A DNA stretch of 64,000 nt from assembly GCF_000195595.1 (NCBI RefSeq), contig NZ_GL882511.1, positions 1 through 64,000 of the forward strand, written 5' to 3'. Below the pieces are notes generated by a model. That model did no database searches. It worked only from the letters and a program-made list of their open reading frames with translations, and was not told the origin of the DNA. The position numbers and the translations under genes were made by a program. The stretch's first letter is position 1, and each line of letters begins with the position of its first letter. The DNA is from Actinomyces sp. oral taxon 170 str. F0386. GTDB lineage: Bacteria; Actinomycetota; Actinomycetes; Actinomycetales; Actinomycetaceae. Positions 50,076-62,320 of the stretch are shown one piece after another.

Positions 50076-51973
50076 CTCCCTCCAACGCATCCACATCGAC
50101 CAGCGCTCCGACAGCCGCCTCAGCCTCCGGCAAGACCTTCGCCCCCGCGGCGTCCTGGAACGTCGAGGCCGACCCGCTCCTGGAGATCACCGACCTCGAG
50201 GTCGCCTTCCGCTCCTCGACCGGGCTCGTCCCGGCCGTGCGCAAGGCGAACCTGACCCTCTACCCCGGGCAATCCGTGGCCATCGTGGGGGAGTCGGGCT
50301 CCGGCAAGTCCACCATGGCCCACGCCGTCATCGGGCTGCTGCCCGGGACCGGCCGGGTCACCGGCGGCACGATCCGCTTCCAGGGGCGCGACATCACCCA
50401 CCTGAGCCCCCAGGAGCTCACCGCCATGCGCGGCTCCTCCATCGGCCTGGTGCCCCAGGACCCCATGTCGAACCTCAACCCGGTGTGGTCCATCGGCTTC
50501 CAGGTCAAGGAGGCGCTGCGGGCCAACGGCCTGGCCGGTGTCGCCGACGACCGCCTCGCCCACCTCCTCGCCGAGCACGATGAGCACGCTGAGCGCACTG
50601 ACGATGCCGAGAAGCCGGTCCCCTCAGCGGGCGGACGCATCGACGTCGATGAGCAGGTGGCCCTCCTGCTGGAGCAGGCCGGCCTGCCTGAGGCCTCCCG
50701 ACGGGCCAGGCAGTACCCCCACGAGTTCTCCGGCGGCATGCGCCAGCGCGCCCTCATCGCCATCGGCTTGGCGGCCCGCCCCGATCTGCTCATCGCCGAC
50801 GAGCCCACCAGCGCTCTGGACGTCACCGTCCAACGGCGCATCCTCGACCACCTCCAGACCCTCGTGCGCGAGCTGGGCACCGCCATGCTCTTCATCACCC
50901 ACGACCTGGGACTCGCCGCCGAGCGCGCCGAGCACATCGTCGTCATGCACCGCGGCCGGGTCGTCGAGTCCGGACCCAGCCTCGAGGTGCTCCAGGACCC
51001 CCGTCACCCCTACACCCAGCGCCTGGTCAAGGCCGCCCCCTCCCTGGCCTCCCGGCGTATCGAGTCCGCCCACGCCCGCGGTATCCAGGTCACCGACGAC
51101 GAACTCCTGGGCGCCAGCCTGGGATCCAGCGCCACCGAGGAGATCCTGCGCGTGGAGCACCTCACCAAGGTCTTCGAGGTGCGCGGTGCCAAGGGGAAGG
51201 ACAAGGCACTCAAGGCGGTCGACGACGTCAGCTTCTGCATCCGCAAGGGCACGACGACGGCCCTCGTGGGCGAGTCCGGCTCCGGCAAGTCCACGGTCGC
51301 CAACATCATCCTCAACCTCATCGACCCCACCTCCGGCAAGGTCTTCCACGACGGAGTGGACCTGTCCACCCTGGGCCCCAGGGAGCTCTTCGCCCTGCGG
51401 CGCATCATGCAGCCGGTCTTCCAGAACCCCTACGGCTCCCTGGACCCGATGTACTCCATCTTCCGGGTCATCGAGGAACCGCTGCGGGTCCATGGGATCG
51501 GCACCGCCAAGGAGCGTGAGGCGCGCGTCGCCGAGCTGCTCGACATGGTCTCCCTGCCTCGCTCGGTCATGCGCCGCTACCCCCATGAGCTCTCCGGCGG
51601 TCAGCGTCAGCGCGTCGCCATCGCCCGGGCCCTCGCCCTCAAGCCGGAGATCGTCGTCCTCGACGAGGCGGTCTCCGCCCTGGACGTGCTGGTCCAGGCC
51701 CAGATCCTGCGCCTGCTGTCCGAGCTGCAGGCCGAGCTGGAGCTGACCTACCTGTTCATCACCCATGACCTGGCCGTCGTGCGTCAGATCGCCGACGACG
51801 TCGTCGTCATGGAGCACGGCCGGATCGTGGAGGCCGGCGCCGCCGACGAGCTCTTCGCCAATCCGCGCCAGGACTACACCCGCGAGCTCATCCAGGCCGT
51901 ACCCGGGGCGGGAATCGACCTCTACAGTGACGAAACGGCCGACGAGACCGTGGGTCAGGCGGCGCAGGAGTGA
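50072..51973 (+). CDS. Fused OppD-OppF-type double ABC ATPase
   Basis: One 633-residue polypeptide carries both ATPases of the importer. The first half (~30-335) has Walker A GESGSGKST, Q-loop VPQDPMSNLNP, signature FSGGMRQRALIA and Walker B LLIADEPTSALD. The second half (~355-620) has Walker A GESGSGKST, signature LSGGQRQRVAIARAL and Walker B IVVLDEAVSALD, where Ala replaces the usual Pro-Thr. A ~30-residue acidic insert (EHDEHAERTDDAEK) lies in the first half. It couples ATP hydrolysis to peptide import. It overlaps the preceding permease and the following gene by four bases each. Confidence 0.92.
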   Translation: MTPSNASTSTSAPTAASASGKTFAPAASWNVEADPLLEITDLEVAFRSSTGLVPAVRKANLTLYPGQSVAIVGESGSGKSTMAHAVIGLLPGTGRVTGGTIRFQGRDITHLSPQELTAMRGSSIGLVPQDPMSNLNPVWSIGFQVKEALRANGLAGVADDRLAHLLAEHDEHAERTDDAEKPVPSAGGRIDVDEQVALLLEQAGLPEASRRARQYPHEFSGGMRQRALIAIGLAARPDLLIADEPTSALDVTVQRRILDHLQTLVRELGTAMLFITHDLGLAAERAEHIVVMHRGRVVESGPSLEVLQDPRHPYTQRLVKAAPSLASRRIESAHARGIQVTDDELLGASLGSSATEEILRVEHLTKVFEVRGAKGKDKALKAVDDVSFCIRKGTTTALVGESGSGKSTVANIILNLIDPTSGKVFHDGVDLSTLGPRELFALRRIMQPVFQNPYGSLDPMYSIFRVIEEPLRVHGIGTAKEREARVAELLDMVSLPRSVMRRYPHELSGGQRQRVAIARALALKPEIVVLDEAVSALDVLVQAQILRLLSELQAELELTYLFITHDLAVVRQIADDVVVMEHGRIVEAGAADELFANPRQDYTRELIQAVPGAGIDLYSDETADETVGQAAQE

Positions 51974-52641
51974 GTACCGGGCATGATGCGTCCGTGCCCA
52001 TCGTCGTCATCCGCTCCCTGCCGGCCCGCCTCGGCACCGCCCTCATCGGCCTTGCCTCGGCGACGATGGCCCTGACGATCGGGCTCGCCGACGGCGCGGC
52101 GCACGGGCTGCGCGCCATGGTCTGGGCGGGAGCGCTCACCCTCCTCACCTGGCTGCTGTGGTGGGCCCCGCAGATCACCCTGACCCCGCAGGCCCTCACC
52201 ATCCGCAACGCCTGGCGAACCCATGTGCTCGGCTGGGACGAGGTCGAGATGTGCCGCACCCGTTGGGGCCTGTCCGTCACCACCCGCGACGACCTCGAGG
52301 TCAAGGCCTCGGCCGCACCCCGCCGCGGTGGCATGGCCGAGTCCTTCCGACGCCGCCAGGCGCTGCGCGAGCAGCAGGAGCGGCGCGACGGGCTGCCGGG
52401 CCCCGAGCCGGACCCGGCGGTGCGTCCGGAGCACCTGACGGGGGAGGGGAGCTACCGCACCAACCTCGACGCCGGCGACGCCGGAGCGCTCATCACCGCT
52501 TACGCCGAGCAGGTGTGCAGCCGCCCCGACGGGGCCGTGGACGAGGCCGCGAGGGGTCTGAGCAGTGGCCTCAACCGACCGGTCGCCGTCGTCGCCGGGC
52601 TGCTCGCCGTGACAGCTGCGGCCGTCACCATGATCCTGTGA
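51970..52641 (+). CDS. Membrane protein with bacterial PH-like domain
   Basis: The 223-residue protein has two adjacent hydrophobic segments near residues 18-60 and a PH-like beta segment (ITLTPQALTIRNAWRTHVLGWDEVEMCRTRWGLSVTT, ~67-105). A charged linker rich in Arg/Glu follows, and then a last hydrophobic segment at the C-terminus. It starts with GTG overlapping the ATPase stop, so it is the last gene of the Opp operon by position. Its role is unknown and may be unrelated to transport. Confidence 0.75.
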   Translation: MSTGHDASVPIVVIRSLPARLGTALIGLASATMALTIGLADGAAHGLRAMVWAGALTLLTWLLWWAPQITLTPQALTIRNAWRTHVLGWDEVEMCRTRWGLSVTTRDDLEVKASAAPRRGGMAESFRRRQALREQQERRDGLPGPEPDPAVRPEHLTGEGSYRTNLDAGDAGALITAYAEQVCSRPDGAVDEAARGLSSGLNRPVAVVAGLLAVTAAAVTMIL

Positions 52642-52793
52642 CGCGAGCGTGAGTGGGTGCACAGGCACGGTGTTGGCCCAGACACGGCGGGTCAGGGCCG
52701 GTATCCTCTAGTATTCCCCTGTTTCATGCCCCTGTGGTCGATGTCTGAGCGGCATCCGGCCCGCGGCGTCCCCCACCGGAAGAAGTGCCCCCT

Positions 52794-54716
<1,923 letters not shown>

Positions 54717-54731
54717 GAGGAATCACCGCCC

Positions 54732-57230
54732 ATGAGCCAGTCCATCAGCCGCGGGGGGAAGTCTGTCCCCTCAGACTCCGCCCCCGAGTCCGTCGAGCCG
54801 GTCGAGCCCGCACAGCCGACCGTCGTCGAGCCGGAAGAGAATCGCGCCGAGAACCAGGCCGGTACGGAGGGTTCTTCTGCCGAGGCCGGGAGCCCTGACG
54901 ACGCCCCGACCGTCAACCTCGATGACGAGTCCCAGGGCGGGCGGACCCGCGCGCCCGACAGCGAGGTTCAGGACGTGCGGCAGCCCGTCGAGGAGACTCA
55001 AGAGTCCTCCGGCACTGCCGCTGAAGTTGACCAGAGTACGGGAGAGGCCGCTGCCGCTGATGAGCCGGCTGGGCCGGTTGCGGAGGCTGATGCTGAGCCG
55101 GTCGCTGTCCAGCCTGCGGCCGCCGAACCGGTGAAGACGCCGGTATCAGTGGACGTAGTCGATGCGGCCGCCACCCCTGCCGAGGTCCTTTCCCCCTACG
55201 ATTCTCCCCACGATCAGACCGGGGCCGACGTGTCTGTCAGTGCCGGGCGGGGTGCCGTATGGAGCCCCGACTCCGGCGACATGCCGCCGTCGATCGTGCC
55301 GAAGAGCCCGTCCGCCGCGTCATCGGAGCCTCAGCAGGGCGCCGTCGTCGCCGAGGCCGCCGCGTCCACCGATCCTGCTGCGTCTCAGGGGACCGAGCCT
55401 GCCGGGGTCTACATCGAGCCGGTGGGGGAGGCCGCGTTCCCGGCCGCCTTCTCCAAGTCCTCGACCAAGACCGCGAAGAAGGCAGATCAGGCGGCTGAAG
55501 GAGTCAGTGCCTCGCGTCGTCGGAGTCTTATCCCCGCCGCCTGCGTCGCCGGTGCCGCGGCCTTCCTGCTGGCCTGGGGCGGCATCGCCTGGTGGACCAC
55601 CCAGCACATCGCCTCGGGGACCAGTGTCTCCGGCGTCGATGTCTCCGGTCTGAGCCCCAAGGAGGCTCAGAACCGCATCAGCAAGGGTGTCGGCGACCAG
55701 CTCGCCCAGCCGGTGACCCTCACCGTGGGGCAGGGCAGCTCCGAGCTCGTGCCCGCCGGCTCGGGCGTCTCGGTGGACGCCGGCGCCTCGGTCAAACGGC
55801 TCACCGGTTTCACCCTCAACCCCGTCTCCTTGGTCCAGCGCATGGGCGGCCAGCGCACCGACGCCGTCATCCGGGTCGATGCCGACACTCTGCGCGGTGC
55901 CCTGGAGGACCGGGTCGACACGATGGCCAACGGAGCCGTCTCCGCCACCGTCGCCCTGGAGGGCACCAAGCCCGTCACCACGCCCGCGAGCAACGGCATC
56001 GGCCTCGACGTCGATGCCTCCGTCAAGCAGCTCACCGGCTCCTGGCCGCTGGGCAAGCAGACCATCGCCATGCCCGAGGGCACCGCCGTCCCCGCCATCA
56101 CTGACGAGGAGGCCACCACGTTCGTGGACGGCACGCTCACGCCGTTGCTGTCCAGCGGACTGACCGTCGATGCGGCGAGCGCCAACACGCAGGGTAAGGC
56201 CACCGGCGCGGCCGCGGCTTTCTCTCCCCACGACACCGCCGGTATGCTGCGGATCTCCTCCGAGGGAGGCGCGCTGAGCGCTACCTTCGACACGACGGCG
56301 CTGCACGATGCCGTCGTCGCCAGGGTCGGCCAGGTTGAGACGCCGGCCCAGAACGCCACCTGGAAGATCGATGGCTCGGCCGCCGGTGCGCCCGGTGCCC
56401 AGCCCCAGTACGTTCCCTCCGCCCAGGGAAACCTCATCGACACCGCCGCTCTGTCCGAGAGCCTGCTCAAGGCGGGTACCTCCGCCACCGACGTCGCCGG
56501 GCGGACCGTGACCCTGCCGATGGTCGTTGCCGAGCCGACGGTGACGACGCCGCAGAATGAGTGGGGCATCACCGAGGTGGTCGGAGAGTTCGCCACTCCC
56601 TACAACAGCGGGGACGCGCCGCGCACCCAGAACCTCACCCGCGGTGCCGAGCTCGTCAACGGCTCCGTGGTCAAGCCCGGCGAGGTCTTCTCCCTGGAGC
56701 AGACCCTGGGGGCTGTCGACTACGCCCACGGGTTCGCCGACGCCGGTGTCATCCAGAACGGGCAGCATGTTGACTCGATGGGGGGTGGGCTCAGCCAGGT
56801 GGCCACCACCGTCTTCAACGCCGGCTTCGAGGCTGGGATGGATGACACCGAGCATCATCCCCACCAGTACTACTTCGAGCGCTACCCGGCCGGGCGCGAG
56901 GCGACCCTGTGGACCGGCAATCTCGACGTGAAGTTCACGAACTCGACCTCCCAGTCGGTGCTGGTCCAGGCATGGCTGGACGGCGAGCAGATCCACGTGC
57001 GGCTGTGGTCCACCAAGTACTACGACGTGTCCATCACCTCCTCGGATCGCACCAACTTTCGTCCAGTAAGGACCGAGCGCGGATCCGGTCCCGATTGTCA
57101 GCCCAGCTCCGGGGGGCAGCAGGGATTCGACATCACTGTCACTCGAACCCGTAAGCACGACGGCAAGGCCCTGCCCGATGACGTGCTCACCACCAAGTAC
57201 GACGGCGACGTCAATGTGATCTGCTCCTGA
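54732..57230 (+). CDS. VanW-family membrane-anchored protein with peptidoglycan-binding-like domains
   Basis: The 832-residue protein has a ~240-residue acidic, Pro/Glu/Ala-rich N-terminus. One membrane span follows (~258-280, LIPAACVAGAAAFLLAWGGIAWWT). Two repeated extracytoplasmic YoaR-type modules come next (GVDVSGLSPKEAQNRIS, then GVSVDAGASVKRLTGF and GIGLDVDASVKQLTGS). The C-terminal VanW domain reads LVNGSVVKPGEVFSLEQTLG, then GGGLSQVATTVFNAGFEAGM and YFERYPAGREATLW. The family is wall-associated, with unknown biochemistry. It begins 15 bases after typA and is probably co-transcribed. Confidence 0.88.
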   Translation: MSQSISRGGKSVPSDSAPESVEPVEPAQPTVVEPEENRAENQAGTEGSSAEAGSPDDAPTVNLDDESQGGRTRAPDSEVQDVRQPVEETQESSGTAAEVDQSTGEAAAADEPAGPVAEADAEPVAVQPAAAEPVKTPVSVDVVDAAATPAEVLSPYDSPHDQTGADVSVSAGRGAVWSPDSGDMPPSIVPKSPSAASSEPQQGAVVAEAAASTDPAASQGTEPAGVYIEPVGEAAFPAAFSKSSTKTAKKADQAAEGVSASRRRSLIPAACVAGAAAFLLAWGGIAWWTTQHIASGTSVSGVDVSGLSPKEAQNRISKGVGDQLAQPVTLTVGQGSSELVPAGSGVSVDAGASVKRLTGFTLNPVSLVQRMGGQRTDAVIRVDADTLRGALEDRVDTMANGAVSATVALEGTKPVTTPASNGIGLDVDASVKQLTGSWPLGKQTIAMPEGTAVPAITDEEATTFVDGTLTPLLSSGLTVDAASANTQGKATGAAAAFSPHDTAGMLRISSEGGALSATFDTTALHDAVVARVGQVETPAQNATWKIDGSAAGAPGAQPQYVPSAQGNLIDTAALSESLLKAGTSATDVAGRTVTLPMVVAEPTVTTPQNEWGITEVVGEFATPYNSGDAPRTQNLTRGAELVNGSVVKPGEVFSLEQTLGAVDYAHGFADAGVIQNGQHVDSMGGGLSQVATTVFNAGFEAGMDDTEHHPHQYYFERYPAGREATLWTGNLDVKFTNSTSQSVLVQAWLDGEQIHVRLWSTKYYDVSITSSDRTNFRPVRTERGSGPDCQPSSGGQQGFDITVTRTRKHDGKALPDDVLTTKYDGDVNVICS

Positions 57231-57441
57231 CGCGGCCTGAGCGCCTCTGCATCCGAAACCGCTGTTACCTACGACATTCGTGCCGGGGAAGTGACGTAAT
57301 GGCGGCGCGACAACCCCGAGTTTTCGGCGTGCTGACGGCCACTCTTCCGCCTCTTGGGTCGAGGGGCCCTGGAGGACGATACTTGCCCCGACCCCGCCCA
57401 CCCGCGCGGGCGATTCCCAGAGGAGAAAGGACACTGCTGCT

Positions 57442-57792
57442 ATGACGTACGTCATTGCCCAGCCCTGCGTCGACGTCAAGGACCGTGCCTGCGTTGACGA
57501 GTGTCCCGTCGACTGCATCTATGAGGGTGAACGCAGCCTCTACATCAACGCCGACGAGTGCGTCGACTGCGGGGCCTGCGAGCCCGTGTGCCCCACCGAG
57601 GCGATCTTCTACGAGGACGATGTTCCCGAGGAGTGGGAGGACTACACCCGCGCCAACATCGACTTCTTCGAGCTCAAGGGGCTGGGGTCGCCCGGTGGTG
57701 CCCAGAGGACCGGTGCCCTGGACTACGACGATCCCATGATCGCCGCCCTGCCTCCGCAGAACGAGGAGTGGAAAGAGGCCAACGGCTACTGA
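57442..57792 (+). CDS. fdxA: Ferredoxin (3Fe-4S/4Fe-4S)
   Basis: The 116-residue 7Fe-type ferredoxin has two cluster motifs: CVDVKDRACVDECPVDC near the N-terminus and CVDCGACEPVCP near residue 40. An acidic C-terminal part follows (DVPEEWEDYTRANIDFFELKG), as in actinobacterial FdxA/FdxC. It carries electrons for unknown oxidoreductases. It is followed 62 bases later by dapC, an order conserved in actinobacteria such as Mycobacterium. Confidence 0.94.
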   Translation: MTYVIAQPCVDVKDRACVDECPVDCIYEGERSLYINADECVDCGACEPVCPTEAIFYEDDVPEEWEDYTRANIDFFELKGLGSPGGAQRTGALDYDDPMIAALPPQNEEWKEANGY

Positions 57793-57853
57793 GCCAGTGG
57801 GCGGGGCCGGGAGGGGGTGGAGGCGCACCCGCGTGTGAGGAAGAATCGGCGCC

Positions 57854-59062
57854 GTGAGCACCAGCGCGACACCTGAGACCTTCCCCAGCCCCCACCTGCC
57901 CCGCCGCCTCGCCCTACCCGACTTCCCCTGGGACTCCCTGCGCCCCTACCGGGAGCGCGCCGCCGAGCACCCAGACGGCGTCGTCGACCTCGCCGTGGGC
58001 ACACCCGTCGACCCCACCCCCGAGATCGCCCGGAACGCCCTGTCCGCGGCCGCCAACGCCCCCGGCTACCCGACGACGGTCGGTGCCCCCGTGGTACGTG
58101 CCGCCATCATCGAGTGGATGGAGCGCCGCCGGGGCGTGGGCGGCCTGAGCGACGACGAGGTCATCCCCACGATCGGCTCCAAGGAGTCCGTGGCCCTCCT
58201 GCCGCTCCACCTGGGCGTGGGCCCCGGCGACCTCGTCCTGCACCCGCGGGCCGCCTACCCCACCTACGACGTCGGCGCTCGCCTCGTGGGTGCGACCCCG
58301 GTCCCCGTGGACACCGACGCCGACCCCGCCACCTGGGACGTCGCCGACGACGCGCGGGTGGCCATCGTCTGGCTCAACAGCCCCGGTAACCCCGACGGGC
58401 ACGTCCTGGACACCGAGCAGCTGGCCCGGGTCGTCGCCTGGGCCAGGGGGCGCGGCGCGATCGTCATCTCCGACGAGTGCTACGCCGAGCTCGCCTGGGA
58501 AGCGCCGTGGGACGCCGAGCCGATCCCGAGCCTCCTGGACCCCCGGGTCGGGGGAGAGGCGGGCCGGAGCGGTCTGCTCGCCCTGTACTCCCTGTCCAAG
58601 CAGTCCAACCTGGCCGGCTACCGGGCGGCCTTCCTCGCCGGGGACGCCTCTCTCGTGGGCGCGGTCACCGAGGTGCGTAAGCACACCGGGATGCTCGTGC
58701 CGACTCCGGTCCAGGCCGCCCTCGTGGCGGCCCTCGGGGACGAGGCGCACATGGAGGTGCAGAAGGAGGTCTACCGGGAGCGCCGCGAGGTGCTTGTGGA
58801 GGCGACCGCCGCCGCCGGGCTCGTCAACGACCCGGCCTCCGTGGCCGGCCTGTACCTGTGGCTCCAGGGGCCCGAGTCGATGAGTGCCTACGACCTCGTG
58901 GGGGCCTTCGCCGAGCTGGGGATCGTTGTGGCGCCCGGTGACTTCTACGGCGAGGCCGGGGCCGGGCGGGTGCGCATGAGCCTGACCGACACCGATGAGC
59001 GCGTGGAGGCCGCCGCCGCGCGCCTGCGCTCACCTGAGGCCGCCGCCCTCTTCGCCGGCTGA
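57854..59062 (+). CDS. dapC: Succinyldiaminopimelate transaminase
   Basis: This 402-residue fold-type I PLP enzyme makes N-succinyl-LL-diaminopimelate in the lysine/peptidoglycan precursor pathway. It has the actinobacterial DapC start LPDFPWDSLRPYRERAAEHPDGVVDLAVGTPVDPTP. NSPGNPDGHV and ISDECYAEL (PLP-ring Asp/Tyr) follow, and the Schiff-base Lys is in LYSLSKQSNLAGYR. A related general aminotransferase is possible, but the adjacent ferredoxin supports DapC. The start is GTG. Confidence 0.9.
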   Translation: MSTSATPETFPSPHLPRRLALPDFPWDSLRPYRERAAEHPDGVVDLAVGTPVDPTPEIARNALSAAANAPGYPTTVGAPVVRAAIIEWMERRRGVGGLSDDEVIPTIGSKESVALLPLHLGVGPGDLVLHPRAAYPTYDVGARLVGATPVPVDTDADPATWDVADDARVAIVWLNSPGNPDGHVLDTEQLARVVAWARGRGAIVISDECYAELAWEAPWDAEPIPSLLDPRVGGEAGRSGLLALYSLSKQSNLAGYRAAFLAGDASLVGAVTEVRKHTGMLVPTPVQAALVAALGDEAHMEVQKEVYRERREVLVEATAAAGLVNDPASVAGLYLWLQGPESMSAYDLVGAFAELGIVVAPGDFYGEAGAGRVRMSLTDTDERVEAAAARLRSPEAAALFAG

Positions 59063-59323
59063 GGTCGGAACAGGCGGCCAGTTCAGCGCCCGACCAACGC
59101 TTTGATAAGTTCTTCGGCCGACGTCGGACTTGATAAATTCGTCAAGGCGCGCCTGAAGGTGGAGTGCCCGCTGAGTCGGGTAACCGCAGTGGGCTGTGAG
59201 TCGGGCCAATGAGACGACGCCGTGACAGCACACCCCGTACAGTGTGCGCAGGATCCACAGGACCGCCCCGTGGACCCAGGCCTCGCCGTCGCGATGCGCG
59301 CGGCCCCGAGCCCAGGAGAGATG

Positions 59324-60751
<1,428 letters not shown>

Positions 60752-60796
60752 TCCGGGCTCACGCTGGTTGCTCGAGGCCGCGGCGGTCCGGACCAG

Positions 60797-60878
60797 GGAC
60801 GTACTTTCCCCGTGAGGACTGGGTCTTCCCGCGGACGACTGAGGTCGGCCCCCAGGGGTTTGCGGGAAAAGTACGTCC
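60797..60878. repeat. Wide-loop inverted repeat between convergent genes
   Basis: GGACGTACTTTCCCCG (60797-60812) and its near-complement CGGGAAAAGTACGTCC (60863-60878) surround about 50 bases that contain further short GC stems. It lies between the convergent citrate synthase and VOC genes and could terminate both, or be a REP-like repeat. Confidence 0.6.
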
Positions 60879-60916
60879 TCGATCTGGGTGTCGGGCCGTC
60901 CTGGGCAGTCCCTCGC

Positions 60917-61765
60917 CTACAGCCCGGTCAGGTCGATCTTGCCCATATGCAGGATCTTCTCGCGGGTGGCGGCGTCGGCCATGAGCTCGGCGATGTTGTG
61001 GGGGACGACCTGCCAGGAGACGCCCCAGCGGTCGACGCACCAGCCGCAGCGCTCGGCCTCGGGCACGGCTGACAGTCCCGTCCAGTAGCGGTCGATCTCC
61101 TCCTGGTCCCGGCAGGAGACGATCATGGAGACCCCGGGCGTGAAGGTGAAGTCGTGGAAGGCCCCCGAGTCCATGGCCGCCATCCAGGTGCCGCGCAGCG
61201 TGAAGTCGGTGAACATGATGGTGCCCGCCTCCATCGGCCCACCCTCCTCGTAGCGGCGCAGGGCTCCGCGGTGGGCGTCGTCGAACAGGGCGATCCAGGC
61301 GTCAGTGGCCTCCTCGGCGTTGGCGTGGTTGGTTCCGCCAAACATGAAGGAGGGCAGGATGAAGGGACGCGGCTCGCCGGCAGGGTCGGTGAGCATGAGC
61401 CGCCAGGTCATGCCGAAGCGGTCGCGGACCCAGGCGTAGCGCGGCGAGAAGGGGTACTCTCCCAGCTCCATGAGCACGCCGCCGGCGGAGAGCCGCTCGT
61501 AGAGCTCATCGAGGTAGGCCCGGGCCTGCTCCTCGCCGCCGAACAGGAGCGGGTCGAAGTTCAAGATGCAGCTGATCGACGGGTTCGGGGCGTACTGGTC
61601 TCCGCCGTTGATGAGTGAGAGGCGGAAGCCATGGATGCTGACCGTGGCGGCGAGCCCGGGCACCTGCTCGACGATGGAGCCCTCGCGGAAGACGTCGACG
61701 TAGAACCGGGCCGCTTCGTCGGCGGTGCCGTCGCACCAGATGGCGGGGGTGATGTGCTGATCCAT
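60917..61765 (-). CDS. VOC-superfamily protein (PhnB-like, duplicated domain)
   Basis: The 282-residue protein has two tandem PhnB/3-demethylubiquinone-methyltransferase-like VOC modules. The first opens ITPAIWCDGTADEAARFYVDVF and closes with YAWVRDRFGMTWRL. The second opens TDAWIALFDDAHRGALRRYEEGG and closes with CGWCVDRWGVSWQVVP. Such proteins bind small ligands or metals; the function is not assigned. Length and domain order are complete. Confidence 0.85.
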   Translation of the reverse strand: MDQHITPAIWCDGTADEAARFYVDVFREGSIVEQVPGLAATVSIHGFRLSLINGGDQYAPNPSISCILNFDPLLFGGEEQARAYLDELYERLSAGGVLMELGEYPFSPRYAWVRDRFGMTWRLMLTDPAGEPRPFILPSFMFGGTNHANAEEATDAWIALFDDAHRGALRRYEEGGPMEAGTIMFTDFTLRGTWMAAMDSGAFHDFTFTPGVSMIVSCRDQEEIDRYWTGLSAVPEAERCGWCVDRWGVSWQVVPHNIAELMADAATREKILHMGKIDLTGL

Positions 61766-61828
61766 GCGGACACCGTATCGCGAATGACGGCCACTGTGCT
61801 GAGGGTACTGAAGTGTTGCGATGCCAGT

Positions 61829-62230
61829 TTAGTGGCGCGCTCTCCAGTGAGGACTGTACATGATGCCGATCATATTTCCGAAGGGGTCAACGATAGAGGC
61901 TGTCGTGAATCCACCCCCGCGCTCGGTGGTGGGCGTGTGACTGTATGCCCCGTGCGCAACGAGGGTGGTGAACGTCGTGTGAATATCGTCGGTGTGCCAG
62001 TAGGTGATGGGGGATGCTGTCGGAGTCGGGGATGGTGTCATGAAGGAGCGATCCATTATTCCCAGTTCGTCCTCGTCCGGACCGATGCGGAACTCGGTGT
62101 AGGCGCAAGGGCCGGTTTGCGGACTGCGGTAATACGGAGTGATGCCCAGTAGGTCTGCGTACCAGCGAGAGGCGGCGTCGACGTCGTCGGCGGTAAGAAC
62201 CATTGTGGTGAGTCCTTGCAGGATGGTCAT
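61829..62230 (-). CDS. VOC-family (glyoxalase-like) protein
   Basis: This 133-residue single-module VOC protein starts MTILQGLTTMVLTADDVDAASRWYADLLG, continues AYTEFRIGPDEDELGIMD and ends FTTASIVDPFGNMIGIMYSPH, the family's paired beta-alpha-beta pattern. It is transcribed divergently from a WYL regulator 90 bases away, which is a common pairing, so it is probably regulated by it. The substrate is unknown. Confidence 0.88.
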   Translation of the reverse strand: MTILQGLTTMVLTADDVDAASRWYADLLGITPYYRSPQTGPCAYTEFRIGPDEDELGIMDRSFMTPSPTPTASPITYWHTDDIHTTFTTLVAHGAYSHTPTTERGGGFTTASIVDPFGNMIGIMYSPHWRARH

Positions 62231-62320
62231 GGCATGTCCTTTCGGTGAGGTGCCTTGTGGCTCTCAACCTAGAACTGAAAGTGCTCATCCGGTGCACACA
62301 TTGTCTGAGATGATCTGACT

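Noticed and set aside
55320-57518. Long minus-strand frame opposite the VanW-family gene
   Set aside because: Antisense shadow without recognisable domains.
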